From: Ustulina deusta
Lineage: Eukaryota; Ascomycota; Sordariomycetes; Xylariales; Xylariaceae
Length of the DNA stretch: 64,000 nucleotides
Assembly (NCBI GenBank): GCA_023159155.1
Contig: JAJNNX010000004.1
Coordinates: forward strand, 1,674,001-1,738,000
Direction of reading: 5' to 3'
The notes beneath the pieces are model-generated. The model searched no databases, was not told the origin of the DNA, and saw only the letters and a program-made list of their open reading frames with translations. The first letter of the stretch is position 1. The number at the start of each line of letters is the position of its first letter. This document shows positions 45,687-56,703 of the stretch, in pieces. A program made the translations under genes and the position numbers.

Positions 45687-47859
45687 TTAGTTAAGGACAG
45701 AGGGCCAGCCAGTTGGTGCAAGGGGAACCAATGAGCCCCTATCGACAGATAAATCCATCTCCAACGTCCGAGATCGCTTCCTCTTATCCTCTCGACCCTC
45801 TGGCTGTCCGTCCAAGCCCAGCATCGCGTCTTCGAATGGAGGCGTGAGAAAATCCCAAGAAATGTCTTTGCTATGTAATGTGGGAGCAACAGTAAAGTCC
45901 ACAGGCGACAAGCGAAGGCTCGATGTGTCAGGTGTCCGTAACTGTGATTTTGGGCCGTTGGGGTTGCAGGTAGACTGAGAATCACCGTGTCCCATCAGCC
46001 ATATCAGCTCTATTATGTGCGAGTATATGCGCTCCACCTGTCGTGCGCGGCTCTGAGACTGGGTTTTACTATTAACTTCCATAGCGCAGCTATAGACGTC
46101 TTGTAGCAGTTGGAGGTCTGTATGTTCCCTGCAGTCGCTCTCTGATAACACTTCAGGTTCTTCGGAACACAAAATATGTTTTGCTAATTGAAAGAAACAT
46201 ATGATGGGGAATGCGTTGAGAAGGGGCGTCAAGCGGCCAATAGAGGTGGAAGTGTTTGCCGACTTGTCCGCGTTGTGCTCGATTACCGAGGTCCTTGATG
46301 TCGTCGTTTTTGACATGCGTTGGGAAGATTGAATTCTGCTTAACATACTCTCGTCATATTTCTTGTATGAGACAAGCAGGAGTATGCAACTGGCTCTCGC
46401 ATCGTCAACGATTGCTTTTTGGTCGCTTTTGTCACGGCTGCCATTATATGCTAGTATCCGTGTTCCCAAAAATGTGAGCCGCAGCTCAGACTCATGGCCA
46501 GAGCCGGATGGCACTCTGTATATGTCATGGGTACTCGCTTATCTATCTAATTTTCGATAGATGCTAACTATCTCACTATTTGCTTGATCAGATGACTGAT
46601 TCATCTCGGCTGATAAGTAACGATAGAGTTGTTCTTGGATTTCAGCGAGATGAAGACGAGTCTCAATGCGCGGGTCTGTAAACATAGAGGAGATACTTCG
46701 AAGATACAGACTATGGTCAAAACTGGGCAGCCAGCGTATGGACAACAATGTCGGGCAAAGTATTTTATCTCGAAGATGAAGCGACATGAAGGTCTTGTAC
46801 CGTTCCTGGGCCTCGTCTTCGGAGAGCTCAGCAGATATGGCTTCCGGCCGGTGAAGGCAAGCACGCCTCCCCAGAAGACAAGCCTGGGAGAAAATGGTAG
46901 TAGCGGTAGCGGCAGGATAGTATCTCTCTGCGACAACACTCTATAAAACCATCAGTCGAGTCCTTAACCCTAGTAGAAATAAACATACTAAAAGTGCCAA
47001 AGCTTGTACATTGATCAGTTTGGGTGTTGTAAGGAGTCTGGACGGATGGACCGCCGACTGCACAGCTTGGAATAGGGGTAGCGCGAATTGTGATACCATC
47101 AACGGATCATTGCCTTGGCAGTTTTCAGAGCCGAGGACCAGAATTATGATGATGTTGAAGGCGGTAGCCCACGCGTCGTCGCTTGCCGTTGGTGCTCGAG
47201 AATATATCCGTTGTATCTGGGCTGAGAGGTGCCTTTCCACAAACACGTCGGTTGAATAATGCAGCTGCGAAAAGAATTGTGGCAGTGACATTAATAGTAG
47301 CTGCTTTGGAGGCAGCCTGATCGGTATGTTCTCTTTTGACGTAAAGCAATCCTTAATGTTGTAGCATAATGATAATAGTGTTCCCGGCCCGTGATATTGA
47401 TCGTCTTGGCCGTCTGGATCGCGAATGATTATCTTATTGACTGTATAGTCACGATCTATTGGGTCTACTTGAAGACTGTCTTCGCTAGCGACGCTTTTGT
47501 CTGTTGGCTCACGGATATCCCCAGTCGTGATGATTTGCTGAGAGGATACGGTCTTGAACACGGTTGTTAGCCGAGACAGTTCACCCTCTATGTTATTCAG
47601 ACGCTCCTCAAGCCGGTCGAAGTTATGACACCTATAAACAGTCGTTCATTTAGCGTTATCAGTGTACATTATGCAATATATAGCTATAACTCACAGCAAC
47701 TTGATGTGATTGACTCGCTTCTCTAGAATGCTGTAGCCACACTTGCTGGTACACCTTTGCAGTTTCCACATGCTAGTCTTTCACGCCCACAACGAATCTT
47801 CCTCTCGCGGCATCGGTTACAAGCAATATCTTGCCGGTAAAAGGGTCCTTTTGTTCCAT
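45687..47859 (-). pseudogene. Broken Zn2Cys6 transcription-factor gene
   Basis: Family order is preserved but the frame is not. ATG at 47,859 opens MEQKDPFTG. A shift is needed to reach the zinc cluster ACNRCRERKIRCGRERLACGNC, and another at about 47,756-47,760 (one base missing in an A run) to continue CTSKCGY and RVNHIKLL. An intact intron follows (GTGAGT, then TATAG before 47,627), then CHNFDRLEERLNNIEGELSR, a coiled coil. Next comes a second intron (GTATGT at about 46,990 to 46,944). The regulatory domain continues with MSLHLRDKILCPTLLSIRWL to LDR and an in-frame TAA at 46,541-46,539. The frame resumes with LRLTFLGTRILAY, VDDARASCILLLVSYKKYD and ends at 45,687. Three independent lesions point to a pseudogene. 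A clustered gene set nearby suggests it was a local regulator (inference). Confidence 0.75.
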
Positions 47860-49188
47860 GGCTTTTGTCGGTGATATACGTCCCGAGAGTATCTGTTCGG
47901 TATATCTTATTTAACTTTGCATGTCGTCTTTTGAGTCTTTAAGAGGCCCGTGCCTGGAATTCTATCGAACTTTTATATTTCGGAGCCTTCGGATAATTCT
48001 ACTCTCATAGCCCATGTGGTTTAGTTGTAGAGCCCTTTCTAGAAGGGGTTTAAAAGTCCATGTTTGGATCACAGTTCTTTATCTCCGAATTCAAAAGATG
48101 GTTGCTATCAAACACCCCTCTAAGCCCTTGATAACAAGCTCATATTACACCACTCTAGTCCTACTTCCTTCCGCCACAAAAATTCCGGGATTCCACCCGG
48201 AAGTTAGTGTAACCGCGCGAAACCCACTGAAGAATAATTTGAGGCTGAAGAAAGGATTTGAAATATCTATTTTGGACCTGACTTGTCTAGGACTTCCTAT
48301 CCTCCTTATACCACTAAGGATATTAGTAGGTGGTGTCATCGGGGTGTAAGACTCGCTCTCGCCGCTGCTCATGTGCGACGTAATTGGCGTCATCCTCCTA
48401 ATGCTGTCAGCAATAAGTGGGCTAGGTAGGTCTCTCGTACATATTTATTTAGTTGATGTAGACTGTAGATCTTGTCTACAGAAGCCCCACGGAAATTCCG
48501 ACGAACTCGCGGTCACTAAGAACATTGGCCACCACCAAAATACTCCGGGGTAGGACTTCTTATACCTCACAGCAACCTACTATTGGATACCACGACGATG
48601 GAAATCGCGCTAGTCTGCTTTAAATTCGGTGATGAGATAGTCGTCGGATTATTTTAGCTCCGCTGATACAAATCTTGGATAGTTAGTTGAGGCTCTTAGA
48701 AACCCTATTACATTTGTTGTTTGTTTCTAGCAGCCATTTAAAGAACGTCACTCAACAACACAATTGACACATTCTAAATAGATTATTTTACATTATTTCT
48801 ATTTCGATCTTGGATTTCTGTAAAAGTCTAAATCGTTAGCACCCATAAGTAACTGCATTCAGTCAAGTGCTCGACTCGGTAATCCTTCCAGCCTTGCCCG
48901 TAGTCCTATGGTATAGTGTTAGAGTTCTGTGTCGTGGTAATCTCGTAAATCACTTACGTGTATCTTCTCAGCTCAGAAGTGTGCCACCGTTTAGGATTTT
49001 TATTGCCAAATGCTGCTGTTACGAACCTATATAGGGGTATGATATGGGTATAGGTTATTCTACATGGAGCACAGGCTATACTGGTGATCTTTGCTAACAA
49101 TATATACAACGCCCCTTTTGTTCTGGGTAGTGGCCACAGGGACAATGCGGAAGACCTAACCCTTTTTGAATCACGCCTCTCGGTAGTT
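47860..49188. other. Intergenic, 1.3 kb, AT-richer
   Basis: Unassigned ORFs lie on both strands at 48,014-48,393, without motifs that I recognise. Nothing else is supported. Confidence 0.4.
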
Positions 49189-51096
49189 CTACATATCTGA
49201 TAATCGTGAGCTCTGAGACCTCCTCTTCTCTCTCGGGTCCTTGATAGCTTGCTTTAGAGCGAATGCTATGCTGACAAGAAGGCCTGACCCTGCTAATCCA
49301 ATAGCAAGATACAACGCACCTCTGTAGCCTAGGAGCCTCTCATGTTCTGTCTTTCCTCCTTTATTGACGTTAACTTCGACCGTAGCTGCAACTCCGAGTC
49401 CAAGCGAGATACTGTAATTAACGACTGTATTAATAAGACTCGCTGCCATGCCTTGGTGTTCCTTGGAGATCGAGTTGGACATGATGATAGTTCCAGCTGG
49501 AAAAGACATATCCATGCCCCATGGTATGATGAGACTGCATATAAATGTCTGGATCCAATAAACCTGGTTTACGGGAACTGTGGCTACAAGAATCACACCG
49601 ACCGTAAAGAATGACATTGACAGAACCATAACAAGGCTCGACCGGACCTTGCTTAAAATGATGCCAGTGGCGACGGAGGCGGAAAAGCCAGAAACGGCGA
49701 CAGGGCTGAGCCATGCCGCAATCAAGAGTGGGCTGCCGTGTCGTAAATCCGAGTAGATCTGCAGCAGATAGAAGAGCCATATTCCGAAACTACCCCAGCC
49801 ACAGGCAATGCACGCGAGGACGAAATAAACGTCGCTAGTCAATGCAGAGAAGGGTATAAGCGGTTCTTTGGCCACCTTGAGCTCTATGACGAAAAAACAT
49901 GGAAGTAGAATTACGCCCAAAAGCAAGGAGATATAGACGTAATCTCGTTGTTGAGTCCAGCCGACGACGCCGGCTTGATTCCAGGCGAAGTTTATGAGAA
50001 CGAGTGATGTGATACCCGTGGCACCGCCCAGTAGGTCGAGGGTTTGTGTGACCTCACGCCATGTTTTTGGTGGTGTGCGAACACTACCCATCGAAGGGAT
50101 GACAAATATGCAGAGGACGGCAAGGAGGGCAAGAACAATGGCGAATGAGAAGAAAGTCCATGGCCACCATGTCAGGTCAAACACCGCTGCCAGAGTTCCT
50201 CCGACGACTGCTCCTGATGGTGCACAGGCTCCGAACAGCGCAAAAGCCATGTCCTTCCGCATGCCGTCCGGATAGGCCGAGCCAAATATCGCAAGGCCGT
50301 TAGGCACAGTCATCGCGGGACCAATCCCAGAGAGCACACGCGCAAACACGAACATGACATAGCCATTCTGCTTGTTGTAGACACTGAGGCCACATACGAG
50401 ACTCCAGAGTGCGTACCAGGTGTACCCGATGACCAACATTCGCTTGTAGCCATAGATATCGCCTAGTCTCCCTGAAACCAGGATGAATGTGCCGACGGTC
50501 AGACTATATCCAGCAACCAGCCAACTAAGGTCGCCCGGGTTAGAAATATCGAAAGCGCGGCCAATGGTAGGGAGGAGTAGGAGGACTTGGCCCAGTCCCA
50601 CCTGTGTCGTGAACATTGCTAAACATATAACAATAATGAATGGAATTTCACGCCAAAGCGGAAGTGACAACGCGGCGTAATAGTCTCCGGTCGGTTTAGC
50701 TTCATCGGCTGTAGCTTGCTCTTCTTGTCCACTACCTGGTCCATCTCTTGGCGGTGGATTGTCTTCTGAAAGGATGAGGTGATGAAATCGATGTGGCGAT
50801 TTATCCCTTTGAACTCTCCCCGACTCCTCGTCGTCTCCTGAGTCATTCTCGAAGAAGGTGAGGTGGTTCTCAGACACGCCGTTAGGGTCTTCGCGGTTCG
50901 CAACGAAGGACGGTCGCAGTAAAAGATCAATATCGGAACCGAAAGACCAATTCGATGTCTTCTGTCGCCATCTTGCTAGAGACTCCTCGTTGTCCAGGTC
51001 GAAGGTGACTGACACTTGTTTACTGCGTCGCTTAGCTACTTGTTCTGGAATGGAAGGTTCTGAGAGGGGGGCTCTCCAAGAATGTCTGACAGACAT
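49189..51096 (-). CDS. MFS drug:H+ antiporter-like transporter, DHA2 type (14 TM)
   Basis: An intronless ORF of 635 aa. Residues 1-140 are a hydrophilic, acidic cytosolic N-terminus. About 14 membrane segments follow, from IPFIIVICLAMFTTQVGLGQ to ALYLAIGLAGSGLLVSIAFAL. Motif A is present as GRLGDIYGYKRM after TM2. The antiporter-type motif C region reads FGACAPSGAVVGGTLAAVF. The order and the long loop around WREVTQTLDLLG are typical of the DHA2 branch that includes yeast Atr1-like exporters. Expected role: proton-driven export of a toxic or secondary compound at the plasma membrane; the substrate is unknown. It is the only clearly intact gene between the broken regulator and the FAD-enzyme relics. 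The start is the first ATG of the frame, preceded by an A-rich leader. Confidence 0.87.
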   Translation of the reverse strand: MSVRHSWRAPLSEPSIPEQVAKRRSKQVSVTFDLDNEESLARWRQKTSNWSFGSDIDLLLRPSFVANREDPNGVSENHLTFFENDSGDDEESGRVQRDKSPHRFHHLILSEDNPPPRDGPGSGQEEQATADEAKPTGDYYAALSLPLWREIPFIIVICLAMFTTQVGLGQVLLLLPTIGRAFDISNPGDLSWLVAGYSLTVGTFILVSGRLGDIYGYKRMLVIGYTWYALWSLVCGLSVYNKQNGYVMFVFARVLSGIGPAMTVPNGLAIFGSAYPDGMRKDMAFALFGACAPSGAVVGGTLAAVFDLTWWPWTFFSFAIVLALLAVLCIFVIPSMGSVRTPPKTWREVTQTLDLLGGATGITSLVLINFAWNQAGVVGWTQQRDYVYISLLLGVILLPCFFVIELKVAKEPLIPFSALTSDVYFVLACIACGWGSFGIWLFYLLQIYSDLRHGSPLLIAAWLSPVAVSGFSASVATGIILSKVRSSLVMVLSMSFFTVGVILVATVPVNQVYWIQTFICSLIIPWGMDMSFPAGTIIMSNSISKEHQGMAASLINTVVNYSISLGLGVAATVEVNVNKGGKTEHERLLGYRGALYLAIGLAGSGLLVSIAFALKQAIKDPREKRRSQSSRLSDM

Positions 51097-51809
51097 GATT
51101 ATTACTTTTTAAAAAAAAGGAAAACAAAAGAATTCAATAATTCAATCAAAAACCTAATAATTTAAATTTATTTGTAATGTTAGCTAAAGAAGTAGTTGTG
51201 TTTATTTTCCTCATGAATAAAGCTACTAAGTGACTCATCTGTGTATTAAGCCTCCGTGGTCCGCTCACATCACTTCACTACTATCCAACTCCAGTCCGAA
51301 CTTGCCGTCCAATGAACCCATGCTGAAACCATTTAAGACTAGATAAGTGAGGACAAAATCCGGAGTCCGGTATGAATAAGCATCAACCAACCCAAGAACA
51401 ACGCCCCTGTCAGCAAAGAATGTCACAGATATATCAGGGCCTATGCATCGGCGTCCGCATCGCCGAATAACGTAAGAACGCCATGCATCGATACGCAAAA
51501 GCGTTTGTTGATATGCGAGCTGGACGCAAGGCAACCAAACATCAATCGTATATATAAGCATCTATAATGCAAGGGGCGGATTCCGAGGTCCGATTGAAAT
51601 GCCCAGTCTGAACTATGCATAATAACGCATGCAGATCACGGACTTCAGTGTTCACTACTTACCTAGGATTAATCGTTTGCTCCAATAGATTTTCCTGAAA
51701 GTCACTCACTTTCATCCAATCGTTAATCACAATAAAGGCAAAAACTGCTCTTAGCATTGCTGCATGTGCGGCCACCTGTTGTCTTGGCCATCCCCTGGAC
51801 TCGTCAACT
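51097..51809. other. Intergenic, 0.7 kb
   Basis: Promoter of the MFS gene at the left. A minus-strand frame at 51,265-51,561 has no recognisable content. Confidence 0.4.
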
Positions 51810-52650
51810 ATGTCCGAAGAAGACATTATCCAGCGAGACGTTGCCATTATTAGTGGTTAATCCTCAGGTACGCACGCGGCAGTTGCGCTCAAAGATGATA
51901 ACCAAACAGTCGTTGTCATCGAGAGAGATGGACAGTTAAGGAGGCCATGTGCGGACCACACCGCTAAGTCCGGCATCCGTGTCAACTACGGCCCCTCAAA
52001 CTTTCAGAACTACAGTGTTGTGCGAGACTTCTTTTCTCGACTTGATATTCCCCTTGTGCAGTATGTGCAGCCTGGAAATACCGACATCTACGCAGCTTTT
52101 AGCACTGGCCAACAAGTTCCAAGTGGAACACTTCCAGCTCCCGACTTCACTGCTTACCTCACAGAGGTTGCTAAGGTGAGCGAACCTTGCAAAGTTCCGT
52201 ACTAGTGATCTGCCATAACCCTTGACTTATCAGCATCCATATCTGGGACAGCCCTGGGAGTTACCTGACCCAGTTCCCGAGGATTTACTTCTGCCTTTCG
52301 GCGAGTTTGTTGAAAAATACAATCTCCAGAATGTCGCATATACCATTGCTCAGTTGGCTATTAGAAACGGTAACGTCTTCGAGCAACCGACTATTTACGT
52401 CTTGAAAGCCGTCGATACCGATTACATCCGGGGCATTGTGTTCGGCGAGGCGGTAGCCCCTGTGACCTATGACAGCCAGTCGTTGTTTAACAAGGCTCTC
52501 GTAGGGCTCGGTTCTAATGTCCTTCTCTCTTCTACCGTGAGCAACGCCTTGGCCGCGCGTGGTGGTAGATCAACCGACTACGGGAGGGCTTTCACTGTGG
52601 TGCATGAGTTGTATAAGTGTTGTAGTTCTTGTATTCGGCGGCTGGCCTAA
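51810..52650 (+). pseudogene. FAD-dependent oxidoreductase relic 1
   Basis: Opens MSEEDIIQRDVAIISG and stops at TAA (51,858-51,860) exactly where the FAD-binding GGGSSG loop should be. The frame resumes as SSGTHAAVALKDDNQTVVV and IERDGQL; bases are then lost, and it continues KSGIRVNYGPSNFQNYS, RDFFSRLDIPLVQYVQPG and FTAYLTEVAK. A GTGAGC-CAG intron (about 52,174-52,233) still joins in phase to HPYLGQPWELPDPVPEDLL, LPFGEFVEKYNLQNVAYT, IAQLAIRNGNVFEQP and TVSNALAARGG. After about 52,600 the similarity to the family ends, so the C-terminal half is missing. The family is the flavin amine-oxidase-like group that includes enzymes such as beta-cyclopiazonate dehydrogenase. The dead FAD loop and deletions make it non-functional. 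Confidence 0.78.
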
Positions 52651-52860
52651 CATTACCCTGCCAAAACACTTCAGTTCCAACCTTTTTAAGCTGTGTCATG
52701 TTAAGTCTACAGCAATGTTAGAAAATGTTACAACAAGGCTAAAATGAAATAAAAAGGATCGTTTGCACATTAGAAAACAAAAATAGCAGTTGCAGGTATA
52801 TATAATAATTATAGTAGCTGGGAAGCAATAGTTAATCATAATGTTGCCCTAACACTTAGG

Positions 52861-53060
52861 TAACATATTCTACCGCTGAACCGCGTATACTACCGAGTCG
52901 CATACTTAGGTATTTTTTAGCCGAGAGTACATACAAAAGGTACTTAAAATTTGTTAAGGAGCCTTAACAATTTTTAGGTACCTTTTACCCCTGTGCCCCG
53001 CTAAAAAATACCCAAGTGTGCGATTCGGTAATGTGCGCGGCTCGGTGGTGGAATATGTTA
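52861..53060. repeat. 200-bp foldback element (two 99-nt inverted arms)
   Basis: Left arm 52,861-52,959, two-base centre AG, right arm 52,962-53,060. Arms have identical length and align end to end without gaps. They are 77-78% identical, the first 60 positions differing at ten sites that are all transitions. Ends are TAACATATTC / GAATATGTTA; the centre is TTGTTAAGG / CCTTAACAA. No coding capacity. It could be a MITE-like element, or a palindrome altered by RIP. No clear target-site duplication was seen. Confidence 0.85.
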
Positions 53061-54224
53061 TAATATATGTAACACCATACCAAAAAATCTAGCAGAGTGA
53101 CCTAAAAAAAACATCAGTTCTACCATGTCCCCAAAAGGGGTCCGCACGGGTAGGTAGTAACCGAGCCCTCAGAGGAGGCTGTCGGAGTTATCTTCTTGCC
53201 TCTATTAGGCCAGGAAAGCTTAGTCCGCATATATTATCTCTCAACATCAAGCTTCTCATTCTCCCCCTATTTACACCGCCAGTACACAAATATTGCTTGA
53301 CACGACAGACAAGACCCTGCTGGTAGGGTAGATAGCAAGAGACTTATATAGGATAGCTATGTACACGGCATACCCCCATAACGTTAAACACTGCTAAGCA
53401 ATCAATCAAACAGCTTACCCAAGCCCACCTGCACTACTCCTAAGGCAATATCAACAATGTCCACATTACTCACAGTTGTACAAGTTTGTCATTGAAGCAT
53501 GTCCGCCTCGCTAGGAGTTTGCGTGTCAATCACCCATCAAAAGCCTTGATTCTCTCTACAGATCTCCCAATTCGGTTCAGTTTGGTAAGTGTTTCATGCT
53601 TGTCTTGTCTTCCTCCGTCAGTACACGCTTCACATTGTTGTTCCAGCTTTTCTCTCTAGCCTTACACCCTTCTCAGCGTCCCCAAAGGGGTCCGTTAAAG
53701 GAGTGAGGAAGCATCACCCGAGTTTATAAATAGTCCGAAGAGATTAGCTAAGCAGCCATGAGCGGTTCCCAGCTCTAGATCTCCAAGAGAAGCATGTTCG
53801 AACCCTGGGTGGGATAAGTGAACCAATAGGTAGATGTGGTATCGGAAAGAATCAATAGCACAGCCCATGCTAGGTCACCGGGTGCACGAGCACCTACAGA
53901 GCTGCCCCTGATGCAAATGCAAAACTGCCTTTCTCACTTTGCCTGCAGGGCTGGGTAGGTTGTGGCTTATGCGGCAGAGGATAGCGTCCAATACATCTTG
54001 AATAAATCTCATACAAGTGAGAACTTACATTACGGTATGTATGGAAATGGGCGCGTGTGTAAGATCGATAGCTGCCTCCGTGTATATCGAGGCGATGTTC
54101 CTATCTACTTCTTTACCATATTTCAATTTCGCTTTGCCACAGCCGATTTATCATATATTTTATCCCTTAGTCAGACTAGCCTCTTCACTTGTTGATTACC
54201 TTTCATTTTCCTTTTTCAATAAAC
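53061..54224. other. Intergenic with two CCCC-A-GGGG hairpins
   Basis: Two copies of a small hairpin motif followed by TCCG occur at 53,128-53,144 and 53,679-53,694. A TATAAATA box lies near 53,725. No gene is supported. Confidence 0.45.
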
Positions 54225-54545
54225 ATGGCAAGACGCTTGTTGACGGATTTCGTCATCGAAAGAGCTGGTATCAACGGCCTAGAGCCTGTCCCATCCCTGG
54301 AGACATTGTTCAAAGACGTAGCGACCATAGCAGGACGCGGATTAGTTCGCACAGTAGCCGAAAAAGCTGGCATCAACGGTCCAGAACCAGTCCCACCCCC
54401 AGAGAGATTGTTCAGAGACACAGCGTCCATAGTAGGACGCGAAATAGCTCGCACAATAGCTGAAAAGGCTGTCCCACGCCTAGAAACTATCCCACCCGAG
54501 GAATGTTCCTCCGACGGGGGGCATTGTGAAGACGAAGAGTGTTAG
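54225..54545 (+). CDS. Small protein of two tandem ~34-residue repeats, function unknown
   Basis: An ATG frame of 106 aa. After MARRLLTDFVIER come two repeats: AGINGLEPVPSLETLFKDVA with TIAGRGLVRTVAEK, then AGINGPEPVPPPERLFRDTA with SIVGREIARTIAEK. A short acidic tail rich in Cys ends CEDEEC. Each repeat pairs a Pro-containing loop with an amphipathic helix. The repeats differ by conservative changes and many silent sites, so the frame appears to be under protein-level constraint. No signal peptide or known domain was recognised. It sits between two degraded oxidoreductase relics and 1.2 kb from the foldback element. It could be a real small gene of the accessory region or the remnant of a longer repeat protein. 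Confidence 0.55.
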   Translation: MARRLLTDFVIERAGINGLEPVPSLETLFKDVATIAGRGLVRTVAEKAGINGPEPVPPPERLFRDTASIVGREIARTIAEKAVPRLETIPPEECSSDGGHCEDEEC

Positions 54546-54894
54546 GAAGAACAGGAACGCCAAGACAGCAACATGAGGGTATTCACCACCTCCCAGGTCC
54601 TGAAGTTCTCCCCTTTAATATAATAATAGGAGCCGGCCGGAAAGTATGTCTACAAAGCAGACGCCACAAAGATGAGCAGGGGCCGGAACATTCGTCTTTT
54701 GGAGCTGCTTCCCGGCCATCCATCGGATGACATACGTTGTATTCTGACCACACGCGCCTTTTGATAGTCGATTAGCTTAATACTGGGTATTTATTTTAAA
54801 AAACTTAGAATGTCTGATTGGCTGCCGGATTTCATTTCATCTTACAGCCACTAATCGAGCACCTTCCTAATGTACCAAAGTTGATCTTTTTATC

Positions 54895-55690
54895 ATGTGC
54901 ATTAGCATAATTCATTCTCTTTTGACGGTATGGGCTGCAGGTGTTGTTTCTATTACGCAGGATAACCACAGACGTAATAGATTTTTAAGTCTCGACCCCG
55001 AACCCCACCCAGCTACCAACATTATCAAGAAACATTGCTATTGTCGGGAGAGGCTTGAGCGGGTACTTTACAGCAGTTCGTTTTCGTAACCTCAACAAGT
55101 CTGTCGTAGTTGTCGAGAAAAAGGACACCCTGGGTCGCCATGCTAAACCTACACCAACCCCTTTACCGGCTCCACCACGGACATTAGCGTATTAATTTTT
55201 CAGCACATACAATTTATACTCAACTATTTCGCCAAGTTTAATACGCCATTGTTCGAGATTTCCTCGTTCGGCACTAACTTAACGTACGCCCACTTCGCTG
55301 CAGGTCAGACGGTGGATTTTCAGCCTCCTACGGCCGAGGGCTTCACAGCCTTAAAGTCCTACGCGAGATAGCTAGAGCAACACCCGGATATACAGGTCGG
55401 CTTCAATAATCTGCCCTATCCTGTAGATCCGGATCTCCCCCTTTTATTTAAGGAGTTCGTGAAGAAACCCGGGCTCCAGGACCTCGTATCACAAACCTTT
55501 CTCGAAGACCAGGGCTGTATCCCCCTTTTAGACATCAGTATGCTATACATCTTCAAATACATAAATAAGCATCAAGTTCGCGACTACCTGGAAGCCCCGC
55601 TTCTCACCACAGAGCGATCCCGATACATGAGATTACTAGCCATATATAGCCGGCCGTTTTCAGTAGTAGGCTATTTTGTTAGGTAGCGGG
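54895..55690 (+). pseudogene. FAD-dependent oxidoreductase relic 2
   Basis: A second, more decayed member of the same family as the relic at 51,810. Recognisable pieces in several frames: a hydrophobic start (IHSLLTVWAAGVVS), a FAD-loop remnant around IVGRGLSGYFTAV where GGGSSG is lost, VVVVEKKDTLGRHA, then FQPPTAEGFTALKSYAR, TAG at 55,369, and later QVGFNNLPYPVDPDLP, LLFKEFVKKPGLQDLVS and LDISMLYIFKYINKHQVRD. It ends around 55,690 without the C-terminal domain. Frames change at least three times and stops interrupt. Same strand and order as relic 1, so the two may derive from an old tandem pair. Confidence 0.7.
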
Positions 55691-56703
55691 TAGTCCGCCG
55701 CCACCGCACCAGCTCCCAACTCACAATGCCTTCCAAGCTTTTCTTGAAACCCGTTCGCGCTCTAAGTGTTTTATTATTTTCTCATTTGTATGATTTAAGT
55801 TCTTTATAACACTTATTACATAGGAGTCGTAGAATTCTAAATTCAATGACATGTTAAACCTAAATAGAATAAATTCCGTATCCCCCTTTCTAGAACTGTA
55901 GAGCTGTCGCCATAACACCGTCCTCTCTAGCTTTTGGAATTTACGGAGGCCTCTGGGTTTGCGAATGACTAAGTAAACAGGTGGTACCATCCATCTTGTT
56001 GGCCAAATCCGATCCTTGAGTAGAATCATCTTAACCGATGTTGTCTTATAAATTATCAGGTCGATTTTAATTGACCTCAAGCGAATGATTATAAAAAAAA
56101 AAACTGTGGCCATGCCTGCTAGTACTGTTAAGTGTTGTGACCGTCACTCCCAGTTTCTAATTCTAATTAAACCGTTTCGTTCCGTTTCGTCGCACCACTT
56201 CAACCCTACAGCCATTTTCTTCTGCTAATAACTAACGAGCTGTCAACCCCCTTCGCAAAAAATTGTTAAATCGAAATATTGGTAGATAAATATAGAAAGA
56301 ATCGTACAACAACGATTAAGATCAATGATCTCGTTTAGATTTTATGGGATAGGAGTCACGTAAAGAACTGCGGGTCGTAGGTGGTATGGAGGACTCCATC
56401 ATGGGTTCGGATCCTAAAACTTCTAGTCCTGAGACTTCTATACTAACTATCGCGGAGTGTGCTATATATACTGATAGTTCTACTCATGGGATTAACGACG
56501 TCGTTTTTTCCGTGACACAAACTACTCAACATTTGTATGCATCCTGCAGGCGTCGCACTCCCAGTACCTGCACTTGAGCCTAGAATAGAGAATTTTAGGT
56601 GACATGATTTGGGGGCTTCAGAGCCATGCACAAATTATGGGTAATTGTGCCCCTGGAAGGAGGCGGCTTCGAGTTCGTCGTACGCTACACAGGGAGTAAT
56701 ACT
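55691..56703. other. Intergenic, 1 kb, AT-rich
   Basis: A 130-aa minus-strand frame at 55,721-56,113 is Lys/Arg/Ile-rich and shows no motif that I recognise. No gene is supported. Confidence 0.4.

Noticed and set aside
46530..46600. An intron hiding the in-frame stop of the Zn2Cys6 gene
   Set aside because: GTGAGA/CAG pairs exist, but none joins in the frame of the conserved downstream block, so a nonsense mutation is simpler.
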